Positions 10,351 through 43,376 of a DNA stretch of 64,000 nucleotides are shown here, piece by piece (the first letter of the stretch is position 1; each line of letters opens with the position of its first letter). The position numbers were made by a program, and so were the translations under genes. The stretch spans positions 5,460,655 to 5,524,654 of the forward strand of contig NC_086363.1 in assembly GCF_036324505.1 (NCBI RefSeq), read 5' to 3'. Source of the stretch: Eleginops maclovinus. Lineage: Eukaryota; Chordata; Actinopteri; Perciformes; Eleginopidae. The notes under the pieces are model-generated. The model had not been told where the DNA came from, did no database searches, and worked only from the letters and a program-made list of their open reading frames with translations.

Positions 10351-13300
10351 ATGTCTGCAAGTCCTGCTGTGCTGATGCGCCTCGTGGCCTCTGCCTTCAC
10401 TGTGGCTGAAAAGGCCGGGGCCATTGTGAGGAAAGTCCTTCACAGTGGAGAACTTGGCATTGTGGAAAAGGTGGGACCAATTCATTTTTGCTATTTGAAA
10501 ACAATTTCAGTAAAATGAAAATGCCTGTCCCAGGGGAAATCTTTTTTTTAATACTGACTTGCTCTGGAGATGTTGAGCCAGTTACAATAAAGGGAGCATA
10601 TTGAAATAAAAGTTGTATCCTTCTGATTCCACCGTGTGTCCCTGCATAGACGGGAGCCAATGATCTGCAGACACTGGCAGACAGATTGGCACAGCAAAGC
10701 ATTTGTGCATCACTGTCCAGAAGTTTCCCCAAAATTACCATAATTGGAGAAGAGGTGAGTATGTTAGATTCTTTGCTGATTGTGTCGATAAAATGAACAC
10801 CGTGGACACCCACCCCTACAAGATTATTTTATAGAAGAAGAGTGAAAGACTGATTATCTTGTGTATCACTTGTTTATTAGGAGCTTCCACCTGAGGAGAT
10901 AAAAGAAGATCTCATTGAGAGCGGCCATTCCGAGGAAATCCTTCAGAAGACATGTCCAGCAGAATATAGAGAGCTGAAAGAGGAGGAGGTAAATGCCAAA
11001 GAATCAGAAGAACATACATATTTCAGTTATCATAATTGCATTACAGTCAGTGCTTTACTGTAAGTTTCTTTCTGCATAACAGCTAGTTGTGTGGGTCGAT
11101 CCCCTCGATGGCACCAAGGAATATACTGAAGGTAGGCTCTTCAAATAATCTGCCTCCACACTCCACATGTTGCCCGGAGAAATGACTGTGAGCTGTGAAG
11201 TAGTTGTTCCTGAAACTCCCTGAACAAACAACTTTATAGTGTTAAAACACAAAAGGTTAAACTTGACAAGTGCGTGGCAGCAACATAGCGATGTAGTTGC
11301 GATAGAATACTTTCTGTGCGTTATTTTGTTGGGCTACTTTCTGGCTTTTGGCTCTCAGACCTTCACTCTCACTTTTCTTTTGCTTCTTCATGTATTCCTG
11401 CTACTTCTCTCTCTTTCTCTGATGACTCCAGCGTCAAAGAGTTTCCATCACCAAACTGAGGCCCAGATACCAAACAAAGTGTGGGACACCTCTCACAGGA
11501 CAGCTCTCTGTATGGAAACTGGTTAACCCTCTCGGTGCACAATGTTAATTATTCTGCAGTAAAACTGATTCAATTGGATTCAAATGGCTGCCAGGGCTAA
11601 AGCTGAGAAAGAAATGGAGAAGTTAAACCAAAGTGATCAGATAAATGTGCTAGATAATATGAAAACAAATAAATATGCACAATATATAAAGATAAGTCAA
11701 ATATATTTATTTATTCGACTTATTGTTTTTGTATGATTAATTTTCAATTTTTTTCCCTTTTTGTTTTTCCCTATTTATTTTTGTGGTTTTTTTTTTAATG
11801 AGGTGGCAAGCCTAGATGTTGTCACCTAACACTTTATATATTTTCAATTAAATCTGCACATTTCTTTTGACAGTTAAGGTTCTTTTCCAAAATGATTTCC
11901 TTCTTATTTTCTGTATTTATTTATTATAATGCTAGCTTCGATCCTCCATATGTAGCTGACATCCTGCTGTTTTCTGATTGAAGGGCTGCTGGATAATGTG
12001 ACAGTGCTCATTGGTATTGCATACGAAGGCAGAGCGATTGCAGGTGTCATCAACCAGCCTTTCTACAACTACCAGGTACAGAGCGAGCTAAATGAAGCCC
12101 TGTAAAGTCCTGACAGCTCTCACTCTGCTTAATCCAAACGTTTTCCTGGTCAGCTCGGAGCAGGAGCATCTTTAGGAAGGACCATGTGGGGAATGCCGGG
12201 ATTGGGCGCTTTCGGATTTCAGCTGCAGGAAGTTTCCCGGTGACAGACGCATCGTTACCACGACACGTTCCCATAGCAACAAGCAGGTGACGGACTGTGT
12301 GGACGCCATGGAGCCTCACGAGGTTATAAGAGTGGGCGGTGCTGGGAACAAGGTGAGGAGGATTTGCAAGCAAAACGGTGAGGTTATAACTTGTAAACTA
12401 GGATTTTACAGTCCCCTTTAGGCACGACTTTTACCTAAATGACTTTGACTATACTGAGTAACCTTTTTAAAGGAAAAACCTCTCTTTGTTTTATGAATCT
12501 GATCAGCAAGGCTTCCTCTTTCAAATCTCTCTTAAAAAGGAACTTGTACTTGAATCAGTTATTCTTGTTTTTAACTTTTGTAGTTCATAAATTGCTTTTA
12601 ATTATTTCTGTATCAATTCTACTTTTATTCATTTACCTTTTTTATTTGTTGTCTTTTTGCAAAAACTCTAAAAAACTGTGATGAACATTAATACCATTTC
12701 AAAGGTCAGACTAACGCAAAGCAAGAAAGCTATTTCAACTGTTTGTGTTGTTAATGTACACTGTTTTTTATCCAGGGTTAATTAACATTCATTGTTTTAT
12801 TTGCCTTCTTACTGACCAAGAACCCGCTGTACCTGATGGACCTTTGTCCTGTGCCTGCAAATGTTAAATGCTCACTGCTGCTAGAGGATTTAGTTTTTAG
12901 TTTCACAAACCTGCTGGGGATTCTTATGACAGGAAATGTAGATGTTTTAGAGCTACGGCAATACCAGGACACACATTTAAAATAGCCTTTTCTGATGTCT
13001 ACAGAGTGTGTATTTATCAGACAATCTCTCTACAGATAATCCAGCTTGTTGAAGGAAAGGCTTCTGCATATGTCTTTGCCAGTCCCGGCTGCAAGAAGTG
13101 GGACACCTGCGCTCCAGAAGCTCTACTGCATGCTGTGGGAGGTATGACCAATTTGCTCAAATCTGTTTACACACTATAAAGGAAAGTGTTTCCAGCCAAC
13201 TAGCAGTATATTTTGTCGCTATGTGTAGTTTAGTAGTGTTTGAACGTGTCTAAAATGTTTGGATTTCTAATCTATTCCTTTATCTTATGCAGGGAAACTG

Positions 13301-13444
13301 ACTGACATGTACGGCAATGCATACTGCTACAACGCTAACGTAAAGCACATGAATTCTGCTGGCGTTCTTGCTACACTACGCAACCACGAGTACTACGTCA
13401 GCAGAGTACCGCAGTCAGTGCTGCAGGCCCTGAAGTCAGATTAA
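10351..13444 (+). CDS. bpnt1: 3'(2'),5'-bisphosphate nucleotidase 1, frame broken in exon 6
   Basis: BPNT1 hydrolyses PAP to AMP and phosphate and cleaves some inositol polyphosphates in the cytosol; it is Mg-dependent and lithium-sensitive. Eight coding exons: 10351-10470, 10650-10754, 10881-10988, 11083-11131, 11984-12075, 12154-12352, 13036-13141, 13293-13444. Family motifs are present: ITIIGEE, the metal site [42 protein letters not shown] and [21 protein letters not shown]. Exon 6 is 199 nt where 198 fits. After [11 protein letters not shown] an extra T in GTTTCCC shifts into a TGA, while the correct frame resumes one base on and stays open to the end. All other junctions are in phase. 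A homopolymer assembly error or a recent null allele are both possible. The gene is tail-to-tail with ppp1cb. Confidence 0.93.
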
Positions 13445-15350
13445 GTTCTGTCGTCATCTGAAGTCACACTAATGCCCCTCTGTCATCATACAAACACTAA
13501 AAACAAAGCACAAATGCAGAACCCTGTTTAAATGTACTAAAATCAGAACAAATGACATGATGATTTCAAAGTCACATTAATCTACCATGTTTTTGTGTCA
13601 TACATTATTAAATGATCCAGAAACAGACAGAACAGAACTTCCATTTATTTCACTCGTTTCAAACAAACTTTACAAATCTCAAAACGTCTTTCCACACCGT
13701 TTCCAACTTGAAGACCAAGAGATTAACAAGGCAAAAGGCAAAGATTTTAATAAATAAAAACACATCGGTTAAATGCTCATTAAGGAGTTGAAAATGATTA
13801 ACTTCATTCAATAACCACGTGGGAACACTGTGATATAACTAGCCAACAACAAACAAAATGCCATCGTCCTGCCTTGATGATTTGGACCTCTTTACAATGT
13901 CATGCGATGACTGGAAGCGCCACAATGCTCAGAGTGAGAGGTCGACATCTACTGCTGTGATGATGAATATACTCAGAACTGCTTTTTAATCCTGTACTGT
14001 CGGTTTTTGCCGTGGTCTTCATATCCGTCTCTATTTTTCTACACACCTACTGTACAGACCAGACTGAAGGACACAAACTCAAAGTGCTTACCGATGTTTG
14101 TTTCCCACATTAAATTGACATCTGAACTGAAAACAGAACTTGAACACTATTGCATTGCTGTTTCTCCCTTTTTGTTAATACCAAGTGGTGTTAGGGATAA
14201 ACAGTTTCAGAGTTTGGAAACGCTGATCTAATGTAGAGCAACTGTACAGGAATGCTAGTTAAGGTACAACGCATAGCGGCTGTGTCCTTTTCTAAAGTTC
14301 AAATAGGCTTTAATGGCCTGTGTGCATGTTTGTGTTTGCATATGACAAGAGGTCTTGCAATATTTCTTGCACTTGTATCATCAAAGTATTGCGGTTTGAT
14401 TGATCTCTCTTTGGGGAAAACATTCTAAAGTCGAAGGGAAAGTCATAGCAATGTCTAATTAAATTTGGTAAAGAATACTGTGACATTTTAGGGAATGCGG
14501 TCAGTGGCTTATTCAGGCTGAGACTTAGATAAGATGGATATTTTATTTCCATTTAAGGAATATGAAGCTGCAAAACCAGCAGCATGCTAACTTAGCTTAG
14601 CATAAACACCGTCTCTACATTAAAATGTCTACCTACTAGAACTTCTGAAGCTCACTGATTCACATGTTATAACTTGTTAGTTTATCCAATACAAGAAAAG
14701 TGTTACTGATAAAAACTAAAGAAAGTGTGTTGATTTAAAGATGACCTTTTACAGTTTTTGTGCTAAGCTAAGTAAGCCTGCTGGTTTTAGATGAATACTT
14801 GACAGTTGTGTTGACGTTATCCAGCGTTTTGCAAGAAAGCATTTTTCTTAAACGTCAAACTATTCTTTTAAGCTGTGTACTAGTTCAGCTTATATAGGAG
14901 TGGGCACTGGCAGTACTTCAGTAATTATATGAACAATAGACAAATCAAGGTGAGACTTGACAAATGTGGCCTTGTTTTTACATTTTACATCAGCTAGGTC
15001 AAAGTATCCGTCTCAATCTCACAAGCGTGCATGCATTCACAAAATCACTATGGAAATTGTTAATGTGACGGCAGAGAAACATCTTTTCTTAAAATCCTGC
15101 CCATTCATCAAGGTTTACATATTGCTGAATGGGGTGAGTAGCAGAAGTGAGTGATACGTCAAAAAGAAATGGAAAGAAATACCACTCACATGTTCATAAA
15201 AATACCCACAGAACAAGCAAAAAACACTCCTGGAGTTTTGTTTACACATGGACAAGCTGACTGAGAGAAGGCTGGAGTGTTTGAGGCAGCCTGCAGGGAC
15301 GAGGGGCAGAGATCAGCCGGGGGAGGAGCGGGGGAGTCGGGGCCAGCCGC
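13445..15350. other. convergent 3' UTRs of bpnt1 and ppp1cb
   Basis: There is no coding sequence. On the + strand an ATTAAA at 13607-13612 could end bpnt1. On the - strand the complement of AATAAA at 13644-13649 could end ppp1cb, so its 3' UTR would be about 1.7 kb and the two transcripts nearly meet. A palindromic repeat lies at 14480-14860. Confidence 0.6.
14480..14860. mobile_element. degraded palindromic fish MITE
   Basis: The outer ends are inverse to each other (TGACATTTTAGG at the left; the complement of a similar sequence near 14850 at the right). Inner arms are also inverse: AAAACCAGCAG followed by CTTAGCTTAGCA near 14570-14601, against the complement near 14768-14790. The sequence recalls a common palindromic repeat of teleost genomes with TTAGCTTAGC arms. 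It is strongly diverged and lies in the ppp1cb 3' UTR. Confidence 0.6.
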
Positions 15351-20009
<4,659 letters not shown>

Positions 20010-20831
20010 GTTTCTGATACTCTCAGAGGCAGGCAACGGGTATGGTTAGCCCTGCACAAGGACTTGTAGGCTCCAAAGAGGTTAAGCCCTCCCATGCATG
20101 CATACCCTTGCCATTTTATAGTCTATGATGCAGTCCTCAGATATTGTTCTGGAGTAAAAGTACCAGAGTGTAGTAATACTGCAGCAACAACGTAATTAAA
20201 GTTAGCTGCACCTTTACCATATTTGATCACACTCTAATGAACCAATAATTATAACCAAAACATATATTATTCTGAAATGGGCCAATCTGCATAATTAGTA
20301 CTTTTACTTTTAGTATTTTATAATCCATTTATTTTATGTTTAAATGATCTATTTTTATCTGACAATGACTTGTTTTTTGTACATTTCTGTGGTGCTGTCT
20401 GTTTCTAAGTAGCAACACCACAAGTCAATAAACAAAAGTATCAAGTGCACAAGGATCAAAACTTAAAGTCCAAAAGAAAGGAAAAACTTATTGTGCAGAA
20501 TCAACCACTACCATAATCTTTCCATTTTTAAAATCACATGTTGGCTGTTTAATGACTCTGAAAGTTAAACATTGCCTTAATAATTCAAACATATAAAATG
20601 TAAGTGGCTTGACGTACGAATTACATTAGAATCCTTAATGCGAAAAGGAACTGCTTTAACTTGTTGACGGTGACGTCAACTGCCACATTAACCAGAGGTT
20701 GAGGTGTGTCTATCGGTTCATGCATGGGCTTGCTCCGACAACTTTAACTCCCCTCAGTTTAATTCAGTTCTTATTACCTCTTTTTTGCAAGGGCTGTAAT
20801 TCATCTATAATTTAGCCTTATTTGAACTCTT
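20010..20831. promoter_or_regulatory. divergent promoter region of ppp1cb and the sulfotransferase
   Basis: Non-coding. A perfect palindromic cAMP-response-element sequence, TGACGTCA, lies at 20671-20678, about 155 bases before the sulfotransferase ATG. Part of a dispersed repeat occupies about 20131-20330. No other clear element was seen. Function of the palindrome is inferred from sequence only. Confidence 0.45.
20131..20330. repeat. truncated copy of a dispersed fish repeat
   Basis: It shares blocks with the copy at 45525-46019: GTTAGCTGCACCTTTACCA-like, and AATGGGCCAATCTGC followed by a TACTTTTA-rich stretch. Boundaries are approximate. Confidence 0.55.
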
Positions 20832-23443
20832 ATGGATTCGCTGGACTTACTCAGCCCTTACCTCTTCACTGTACAAAGGAAGAAACTTTACGGTGCAGGA
20901 GGGCTTGAAGCCAAAAGGACTTGATGTTCTGCAGCATGTAGATGTCCGGCCTAGTGATATCTATCTGATCACATACCCAAAATCAGGTCAGTGACTACCT
21001 ATAAGTAAAGGTGCAAAATTCATAAAATACTTGAACTCAATATAACTCATTATGCATAAAGACTTATATTAGATCAAAGCATAGTGTTGGATTATAATTA
21101 TGATCCATTTCTGTGTACAAAACCTACAGTTTGGAGCTCATTTTGCAAACTATATACTTTTAACTACTGGTACTAAGATGTTAGCTACCCAAAAAAAACA
21201 ATAAACATGAATTCTTTACTATTTATTCCTCATAGAGAATTGTAGTCTTCTTATATATCGAACTGTATTCCTGCCTGTTGGCAATTTTCAAGGGTTAGGT
21301 AGGTTTTAAGTTCTTCTTTTTAAGATTTGTGCCAAGACTTTAAGGTATTTTGAAGGTGTTATTAGAAACTGTTCTGTCTTAACATTCATAATTATACACA
21401 ACTACCAGCAGTACCAGTCCAAACTTGCAACAAAGGGATAATTATGTCATTATAAACCTGTGGCAACTTCAGGAACCATAAGTCGCTGATAGGCCGAGGT
21501 TGTGCCTGGTTGCCTCTGTCTGATGCGCTTTGAAGAAAGATGTGCTGACAACCAAAATAAGATTTGAACAAAATCTTAATTTAACTCTCTCTTATTTTTT
21601 ATCCTGCACTAAGAGTAACCTTATAGTTCCCTTTGTAATTTCAAAACGTTTTGAAATTGAGAAGGAAATAGATACAGTGTTCAATATACTTCCAGATAAT
21701 GGATTTATATGAATTACTGTCACAAAAGGACAGGTCATCTCAAAAAGTGAAGTTTGTTTACAGGCAAGCATATGTTTTCAACATTTCAAACACTAACACT
21801 TTGTAAAGGCACAATATGGATGCAGCAGATTCTGGTCAAGATCATAGATGCTGTATATCCTCACCAGGAAGAAGATGCCACCAATAGGGTGCGTTTTCCC
21901 TGGCTGGAGGGAGATGCCAACGTGCCGTGGACAGTTTTCAGCGAGAAAGTCCAGATCTCCGTCTTTACCGCACACACCTCCCCCCTGATATGCTGCCCAT
22001 TGGAGTGAAGGCCAAAAGAGCGAAGGTAACAAAGGGAAGAACTTACAAAACTGTCTCTGCTGCTGTCATTACATTTTGAGTGTCCATGTGGAGTATTTTC
22101 ATCTATCTTTAGCCTTATGATAGGAAATCATAGAATATCCACAGAGGTATATTGTGCAACTGTTTGTCTATTTGTGTGTGTAGTTTTCTCGTAAATTCCC
22201 CAAAAATATGCATTAGTGCTTCATTTGCATGTTTTAAAAAATAACAATTCAGGAAACTTGTAAAAAATAAAGTGTCTTTATGTAAGAAATGTGTTGTGAT
22301 AATGAATGTAGATTAAGTAAACAGAAATTGTATTCTCTTTAAGAAAAACATGTACAAAGACAGCTTTCTCTGTTTCCTTGCGGTCAGTATGTTGAGGCAA
22401 AATGAGATACTGCAGCACTAAACACCTACAGATAAATCGTTTTTAATCATTTCACTTGCTGTTTTTTAGGTTGTGTATGTGATGAGGAACCCCAAAGAGG
22501 TCCTGGTGTCCTTCTATCACTTTTCTCACAGTTGGAGCATGTTGGAAACACCCAAGAGCTTTGAGGCTTTCTTTCAGGACTTCATGGATGGCAAAGGTAA
22601 GTTCAGGTGTTATATTAATATGATATCGTTTTAATTATGAGCATGTTAAAAATAAAAATACTTCTAATTGTGGGTGTCTTCATCTTTCCTCTCTTTCATT
22701 GTGTAACAGCTTTTAAGGGACTGTGGTTTGATCACGTGAGAGAATATCAGAATGAAAAAGACAAGATGGACATACATTTTGTCAGGTATGAAGACATGTT
22801 GAAGGTTAGTGATCATGTTTTATATATTTTTATTTTACAGTCTTCTTCCACGGTGACAAGCTTGTTGATTATAGACAAAAAGGTTATTTTCAGCATTCGA
22901 GTAGCAACAAACATGTAGGGTAAGAGTCTCCTCATTTGGCATTTATAAGCAGAACACAAGCAGATAAATAAATGATGTCAAATATAATTCTCTGTAATGT
23001 AAAATGAAATAACGTGCTTTACCTACATGTGTGATTGGCAGGACCTCAGAGGGGAAGTTGTGAAGCTTTGTGACTTTCTGGGAAAAGATTTGACTGATGA
23101 AGCCATCGATCATGTTGTGGAGATGTCCACCTTCAGAAACATGAAGACAAACCCCAAAGCAAACCACAAGGACTTGATTGAAAAACAACGGTACAACCGC
23201 CCAACCATGCGCAGAGGTTTGTTACCAGCTCGTTTGGTAGAAAGGTAGATTAGTATTATTTTAGATTAGCTATCACTTTATGCCTGACGTTTGATAAAAG
23301 TCTGTGTGCGTTTGTGTGCGACAGGTGTGGCAGGTGACTGGAAGAATTTCTTCACAGTGGCTCAGAATGAGTATTTTGACAGAGTGTTTGAAGAGAAGAT
23401 GAGCGACCTCGCTCTCAACTTCACGTGGGAGATCAATCAGTAG
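20832..23443 (+). CDS. cytosolic sulfotransferase (SULT3/amine type), two frame lesions
   Basis: It would transfer sulfate from PAPS to small acceptors, releasing PAP. Exons: 20832-20986, 21809-22025, 22470-22596, 22710-22804, 23042-23216, 23325-23443. Motifs present: TYPKSGT (5'-phosphosulfate loop), the active-site His in RTHLPPDMLP, VMRNPKEVLVSFYHF (3'-phosphate site), RYEDML, and GDWKNFFTVAQNE near the C-terminus, which includes the dimer motif. Two breaks are seen. In exon 1 the ATG frame (MDSLDLLSPYLF) must shift by one base to reach YKGRNFTVQEGL. In exon 2, at about 21946-21948 (GAGAAAGTCC), one base is missing between WTVFSEK and SPDLRLYRTHLP. All later junctions are in phase. It may be a young pseudogene or an assembly artefact. 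The N-terminal style favours the SULT3-like group over SULT1 or SULT2, but the subfamily is uncertain. Confidence 0.85.
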
Positions 23444-23694
23444 CTCCATTATCATTCAGTGTTGATGATGGTTATTGTAGAGGCTAAGCCAACACTTTAA
23501 ACCTCTGAAGATCAGCTATTTTGGCGTAATTGATGCACACAAAGTTTGCCAGATGAATAAAAGTCTGATACAAAGTTTCCAGTTAAATACAGTCCATTTA
23601 TTTCCTTTTTACTGGTGTCCATTTACGTGCTTCATTTTCTCATTCACCATATATAATATTACGGTTCACACAATACCTTAAGCAAATCTTCATC

Positions 23695-23696
<2 letters not shown>

Positions 23697-23747
<51 letters not shown>
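23697..23747. repeat. (GT)n microsatellite
   Basis: About 25 uninterrupted GT units. The Cys-Val frame through it is an artefact of the repeat. Confidence 0.95.
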
Positions 23748-23748
<1 letters not shown>

Positions 23749-24257
23749 TAAAAAACAGTTTGGCCTTCCGGCGGAACCTCTAACCACAAACATTGGTTCC
23801 TACCTTTATACCCACAGTATTAACTGGCTCTTACAGTTATGGAAGTTCAGTTTTGAGATGGGGTGCGTAAGCCGTTTACCCAAACTACATTGATCAAATG
23901 TCATTTAGTCTTCAAGGCAAAATTGAGTTCTGACTTTTGTAAGACCTAATGTAGTCACAGCAGGTACATCTTTATTCAAAGAAATCACAGCTTTCATATC
24001 CAGACCGATTTAAATACACAATAAAACTGGATAATCAAATAAACACAAATGGGGTGAAGCCTGCAAGTTAGTTCAGGGCAGGCAGTCAACTCGAGCACCA
24101 ATGATACATTCGCACATCATGCCCCTCACCACTCTTGCAACCAGCCAAACATAGTCTCCTAAATCTGACGCTCTATTTAAGCTGTTGGATATGCCTACCT
24201 CTGCCTCGCTAATGCTGCTGCCGCTACTACTGCTGTTTCCACGCTTCTAATGCATTC

Positions 24258-24548
24258 ACCTCGCTGCTGCTGCTGAGCTGCTGCTGCTGCTGATGAGCTG
24301 CTGCTGCTGATGATGAGCTGCTGCTGCTGCTGATGAGCTGCTGCTGCTGATGATGAGCTGCTGCTGCTGCTGATGAGCTGCTGCTGCTGATGATGATGAG
24401 CTGCTGCTGCTGCTGCTGATGATGAGCTGCTGATGAGCTGCTGCTGATGAGCTGCTGCTGCGCTGCTGCTGAGCTGCTGCTGAGCTGCTGCTGAGCTGCT
24501 GCTGAGCTGCTGCTGAGCTGCTGCTGAGCTGCTGCTGAGCTGCTGCTG
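24258..24548. repeat. CTG/GATGAG compound tandem array
   Basis: About 290 bp built from CTG runs punctuated by GATGAG or GAG, for example CTGCTGCTGATGAG, with a higher-order period near 14-30 bp. At the right it resolves into a regular 11-base-like CTGCTGCTGAG ladder. The open - strand frame through it gives only Ser/Ala/Gln homopolymer and is not regarded as a gene. Confidence 0.9.
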
Positions 24549-24829
24549 TTTTCACGTTGGTGAAGCTCTCCTGCCCCACCGCCACCCCAGCTTCCACCTG
24601 TAGGCTCGGGGGATAGTTATCTAATCATCACTCAATGTACTATGGTAATATATGGAGTGATGAGGCCCGAGCCTAGACGCCAAACTCAAACTATATACTG
24701 TTTCTAATAAACATATTAATAAAACACACAAGTTGTCTGACTGAAATACTATTACGGACTGACTAAGTGGCCTTAGAACAATGTACTTTGGATAAACAGC
24801 CACTACATAAGGTAAAACACATAACATAC

Positions 24830-24830
<1 letters not shown>

Positions 24831-24885
<55 letters not shown>
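24831..24885. repeat. (AAT)n microsatellite
   Basis: About 18 uninterrupted AAT units. Confidence 0.95.
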
Positions 24886-24886
<1 letters not shown>

Positions 24887-25661
24887 TGCCTAGATGGCTC
24901 TTACCTGGGGGTTTAAAAAAAGGTCTTGCATTATTTTATATTCTGTTGCAAACAATATGTTTATCTTTTCCACAATACCTTTTTGTTTCCTTGCCCTGTT
25001 TGTGGCACCAACACCATTTCTTGAATAAATGAAAAGCTATGAGTCTACAGTCATGGTATTTTACATTGATGTTCAGCAGGTCCAATGTCTACCATCTTCT
25101 TAAATATGTATCTGTACATGTATGGCAGCCATTCCAGTGTGTGTTGAATTACAACCCAGAGAAAAATTGTCAGTAGTCACATTGGAATACAATACAACAA
25201 AATAAAAATCAAAGACATACCTATAAATAATGATTATGATTCCGGGTCTGTATGTCTGTACACGTTTTATGGAAATCAATCAAAGCATTAGATATTTAGA
25301 TATTTTGTTCTGAACTACATCCCTGGACTCAAACATGGACTAAAAACATTCCCCAGGTGGAGTTTTGTTTCTGCACCATCTGAACACAAGCCCCACCACC
25401 CCAGAAGTTGCCACACAGAAAGTATCAACCTGATTAAATGCAAAGATAAACAGGAAGACAGGATGAGCAGATGATAGGATGTCAAGAGGCAGTGATGAAG
25501 GGATGTAGATTACGTAGAGATTATTCCAACCAGACACTTCAGAGATGAGGAAACTATAATATTATTTACAAAAACAATCAACCATGAATCCATCTGTGTT
25601 CTAGCAATTTTATTCTACGAATAAATTAAAAGGAGAAGATAAATGTACAAAACGTCCAGAT

Positions 25662-41585
<15,924 letters not shown>

Positions 41586-42236
41586 CCCTCTGATTTTCTC
41601 AGATTAATACTCGTTGATCTTTCCTGCAACAGTCCTCCTGCTCTGACCTCTCTTTCTGTGTCATTATCAGTTAAACCTGGACAGGATATCTGATAATGAC
41701 AAACCATAAATGCAGGGGGAGGGACTTGACTTGTTGTCCAAGGACACAGCCGAAAGGTTTTATGAAGTCATTGATTATTAATTGTTTATTGTAATAATGA
41801 GTGAGAGTGAACTGCAGGGTGTGATTCTATTTCTGGACTACCTGAGAGTTATAAAGTATTCTAAATATAATTTACAATTTCATATCACTTAAACATGACT
41901 GCTCTTCTGGCATGTAAACATTGCTGTAGGTTAAATAAAGGAAATCTGCAGCTGCACTAATATGCCACTGGACAGGGTCATGATCTAAATATTTAGGTTG
42001 CAGACAGTAGTTGCTTCAACCCACGTATTTCTCTCCTAAAGTGCAATAAATGATCTGTTCTGCTGTTACCTAACAAAAGAAGCTATGGTGTTTCTCCATT
42101 GGCTACATAAAACACAGATCGTTTTTAATTTATGTATTTGTGGTAAAATCCAAACTTGTGCATCTACGTGGCATCACTTCGGTTGTGAAATTAAAACACT
42201 GATTCTCCAAATAACAACTTTGGAGTCCCATTTCTA

Positions 42237-42263
42237 AATATATATATATATATATATATATAT
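42237..42263. repeat. (TA)n run
   Basis: About 13 TA units followed by further AT-rich sequence. Confidence 0.9.
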
Positions 42264-42974
42264 TTTAATATATTAAATATATTAAATTAAGCTTTGTGAT
42301 GAAATTAAGATGAAAATATATTTCAATAATTACTTATTATTGCAACTTAATTACCTAATATCTCAAATGAATGAGAAACTTTCAGAAAATAATGATATAA
42401 TATCTCAAAAATTACTTAACATGTCAAACTAATGAGAAACGTATTATATTATTGAGAAATACTGAGTCATTGTTTCTAGAAAATGTATCATGATTAGACG
42501 ATATTTTTCTTCATCACAATGGCAGTAATTGCCCTCCATAACTATCTGACCAAACACTGGAGTACAAGCTCTTTTAGCTTAATGCACTTTTCCTCTGACA
42601 CGTAATATATGAGATGACCTCTCCCCTGCAACAATACAAGATCAGGAATCACTCCACATTGTCGGCTGACTGAATCAATGACTAGGCAAAACACAGCCAA
42701 TGTAATATCTTGTTTATTGCACAAGTAGTTATACCTATCTCTTTTATTTATCTTTCAGATGATTTTAAGGGCAGGAAGCAAACACATTTATCCCAACCAT
42801 GCTCAAAGTTGGATCATGTCAGATGGAATACATAGATTTAGAATAAATTTGAAAACTTACATTTTGTATCATTGATAGATTTTGCACCCACATCTGAACA
42901 GCAGTTCAGATGTGGGTGTTTAAATTAGTTCCTTGTGTGATGCTACAACCCCAGATGCAGTGGACAACTAGATA

Positions 42975-43283
42975 GAATCGGAGGATGAAACCCTCTTTAT
43001 TAGTCACATACATGCACACAGCAGAGCACACACAGTGAAGTTAGTCCTCTGCATTTAACCCATCCTAGTACTAGGAGCATTGGGCAGCTATCGTGCAGCG
43101 CCCGGGAGCAATGGGGAGGGGGGATTGGAGGTGTCCCGTGCCTTGCTCAAGGGCACCACAGCAGGGCCTAGGAGGTGAACTGGGACCTCAAGTAGCAGTC
43201 CATATTTCAAGTCTGTTCGGGGACTTGAACCGGCGACCCTACGATTCCCAGTCCAAGCCCCTACTGACTGAGCCACTGCTGGA
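42975..43283 (-). repeat. tRNA-derived SINE, copy 2
   Basis: Same family and orientation as 34902-35193. The B box GGTTCAAGTCC on the - strand corresponds to 43221-43231. I could not identify a clear target-site duplication. Confidence 0.8.
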
Positions 43284-43350
43284 CACCACTTGCACCTTAT
43301 ATGTGTATTTCCGTCCACTGAATGACCTGAAGAACGCCTTTTCCTTCAAG

Positions 43351-43376
43351 CCTAACCCTAACCCTAACCCTAACCC
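43351..43376. repeat. short interstitial telomeric repeat
   Basis: Just over four consecutive CCCTAA units, the vertebrate telomere sequence, in intergenic DNA. Confidence 0.9.

Larger units (their letters stand above)
23444..25661. other. spacer between the sulfotransferase and plb1, repeat-rich
   Basis: The 3' ends of two convergent genes meet here. An AATAAA at 23556-23561 likely ends the sulfotransferase transcript; the complement of AATAAA at 25609-25614 likely ends plb1. The middle holds GT, CTG-type and AAT simple repeats. No coding exon was recognised. Confidence 0.6.

Noticed and set aside
24256..24597. 113-codon - strand frame rich in Ser, Gln and Ala
   Set aside because: It is the CTG array read in reverse, with no flanking domain or splice context.
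43195..43275. tRNA gene suggested by A and B box-like sequence
   Set aside because: No complete cloverleaf, and the same sequence recurs at 35120-35190; it is the head of a SINE.
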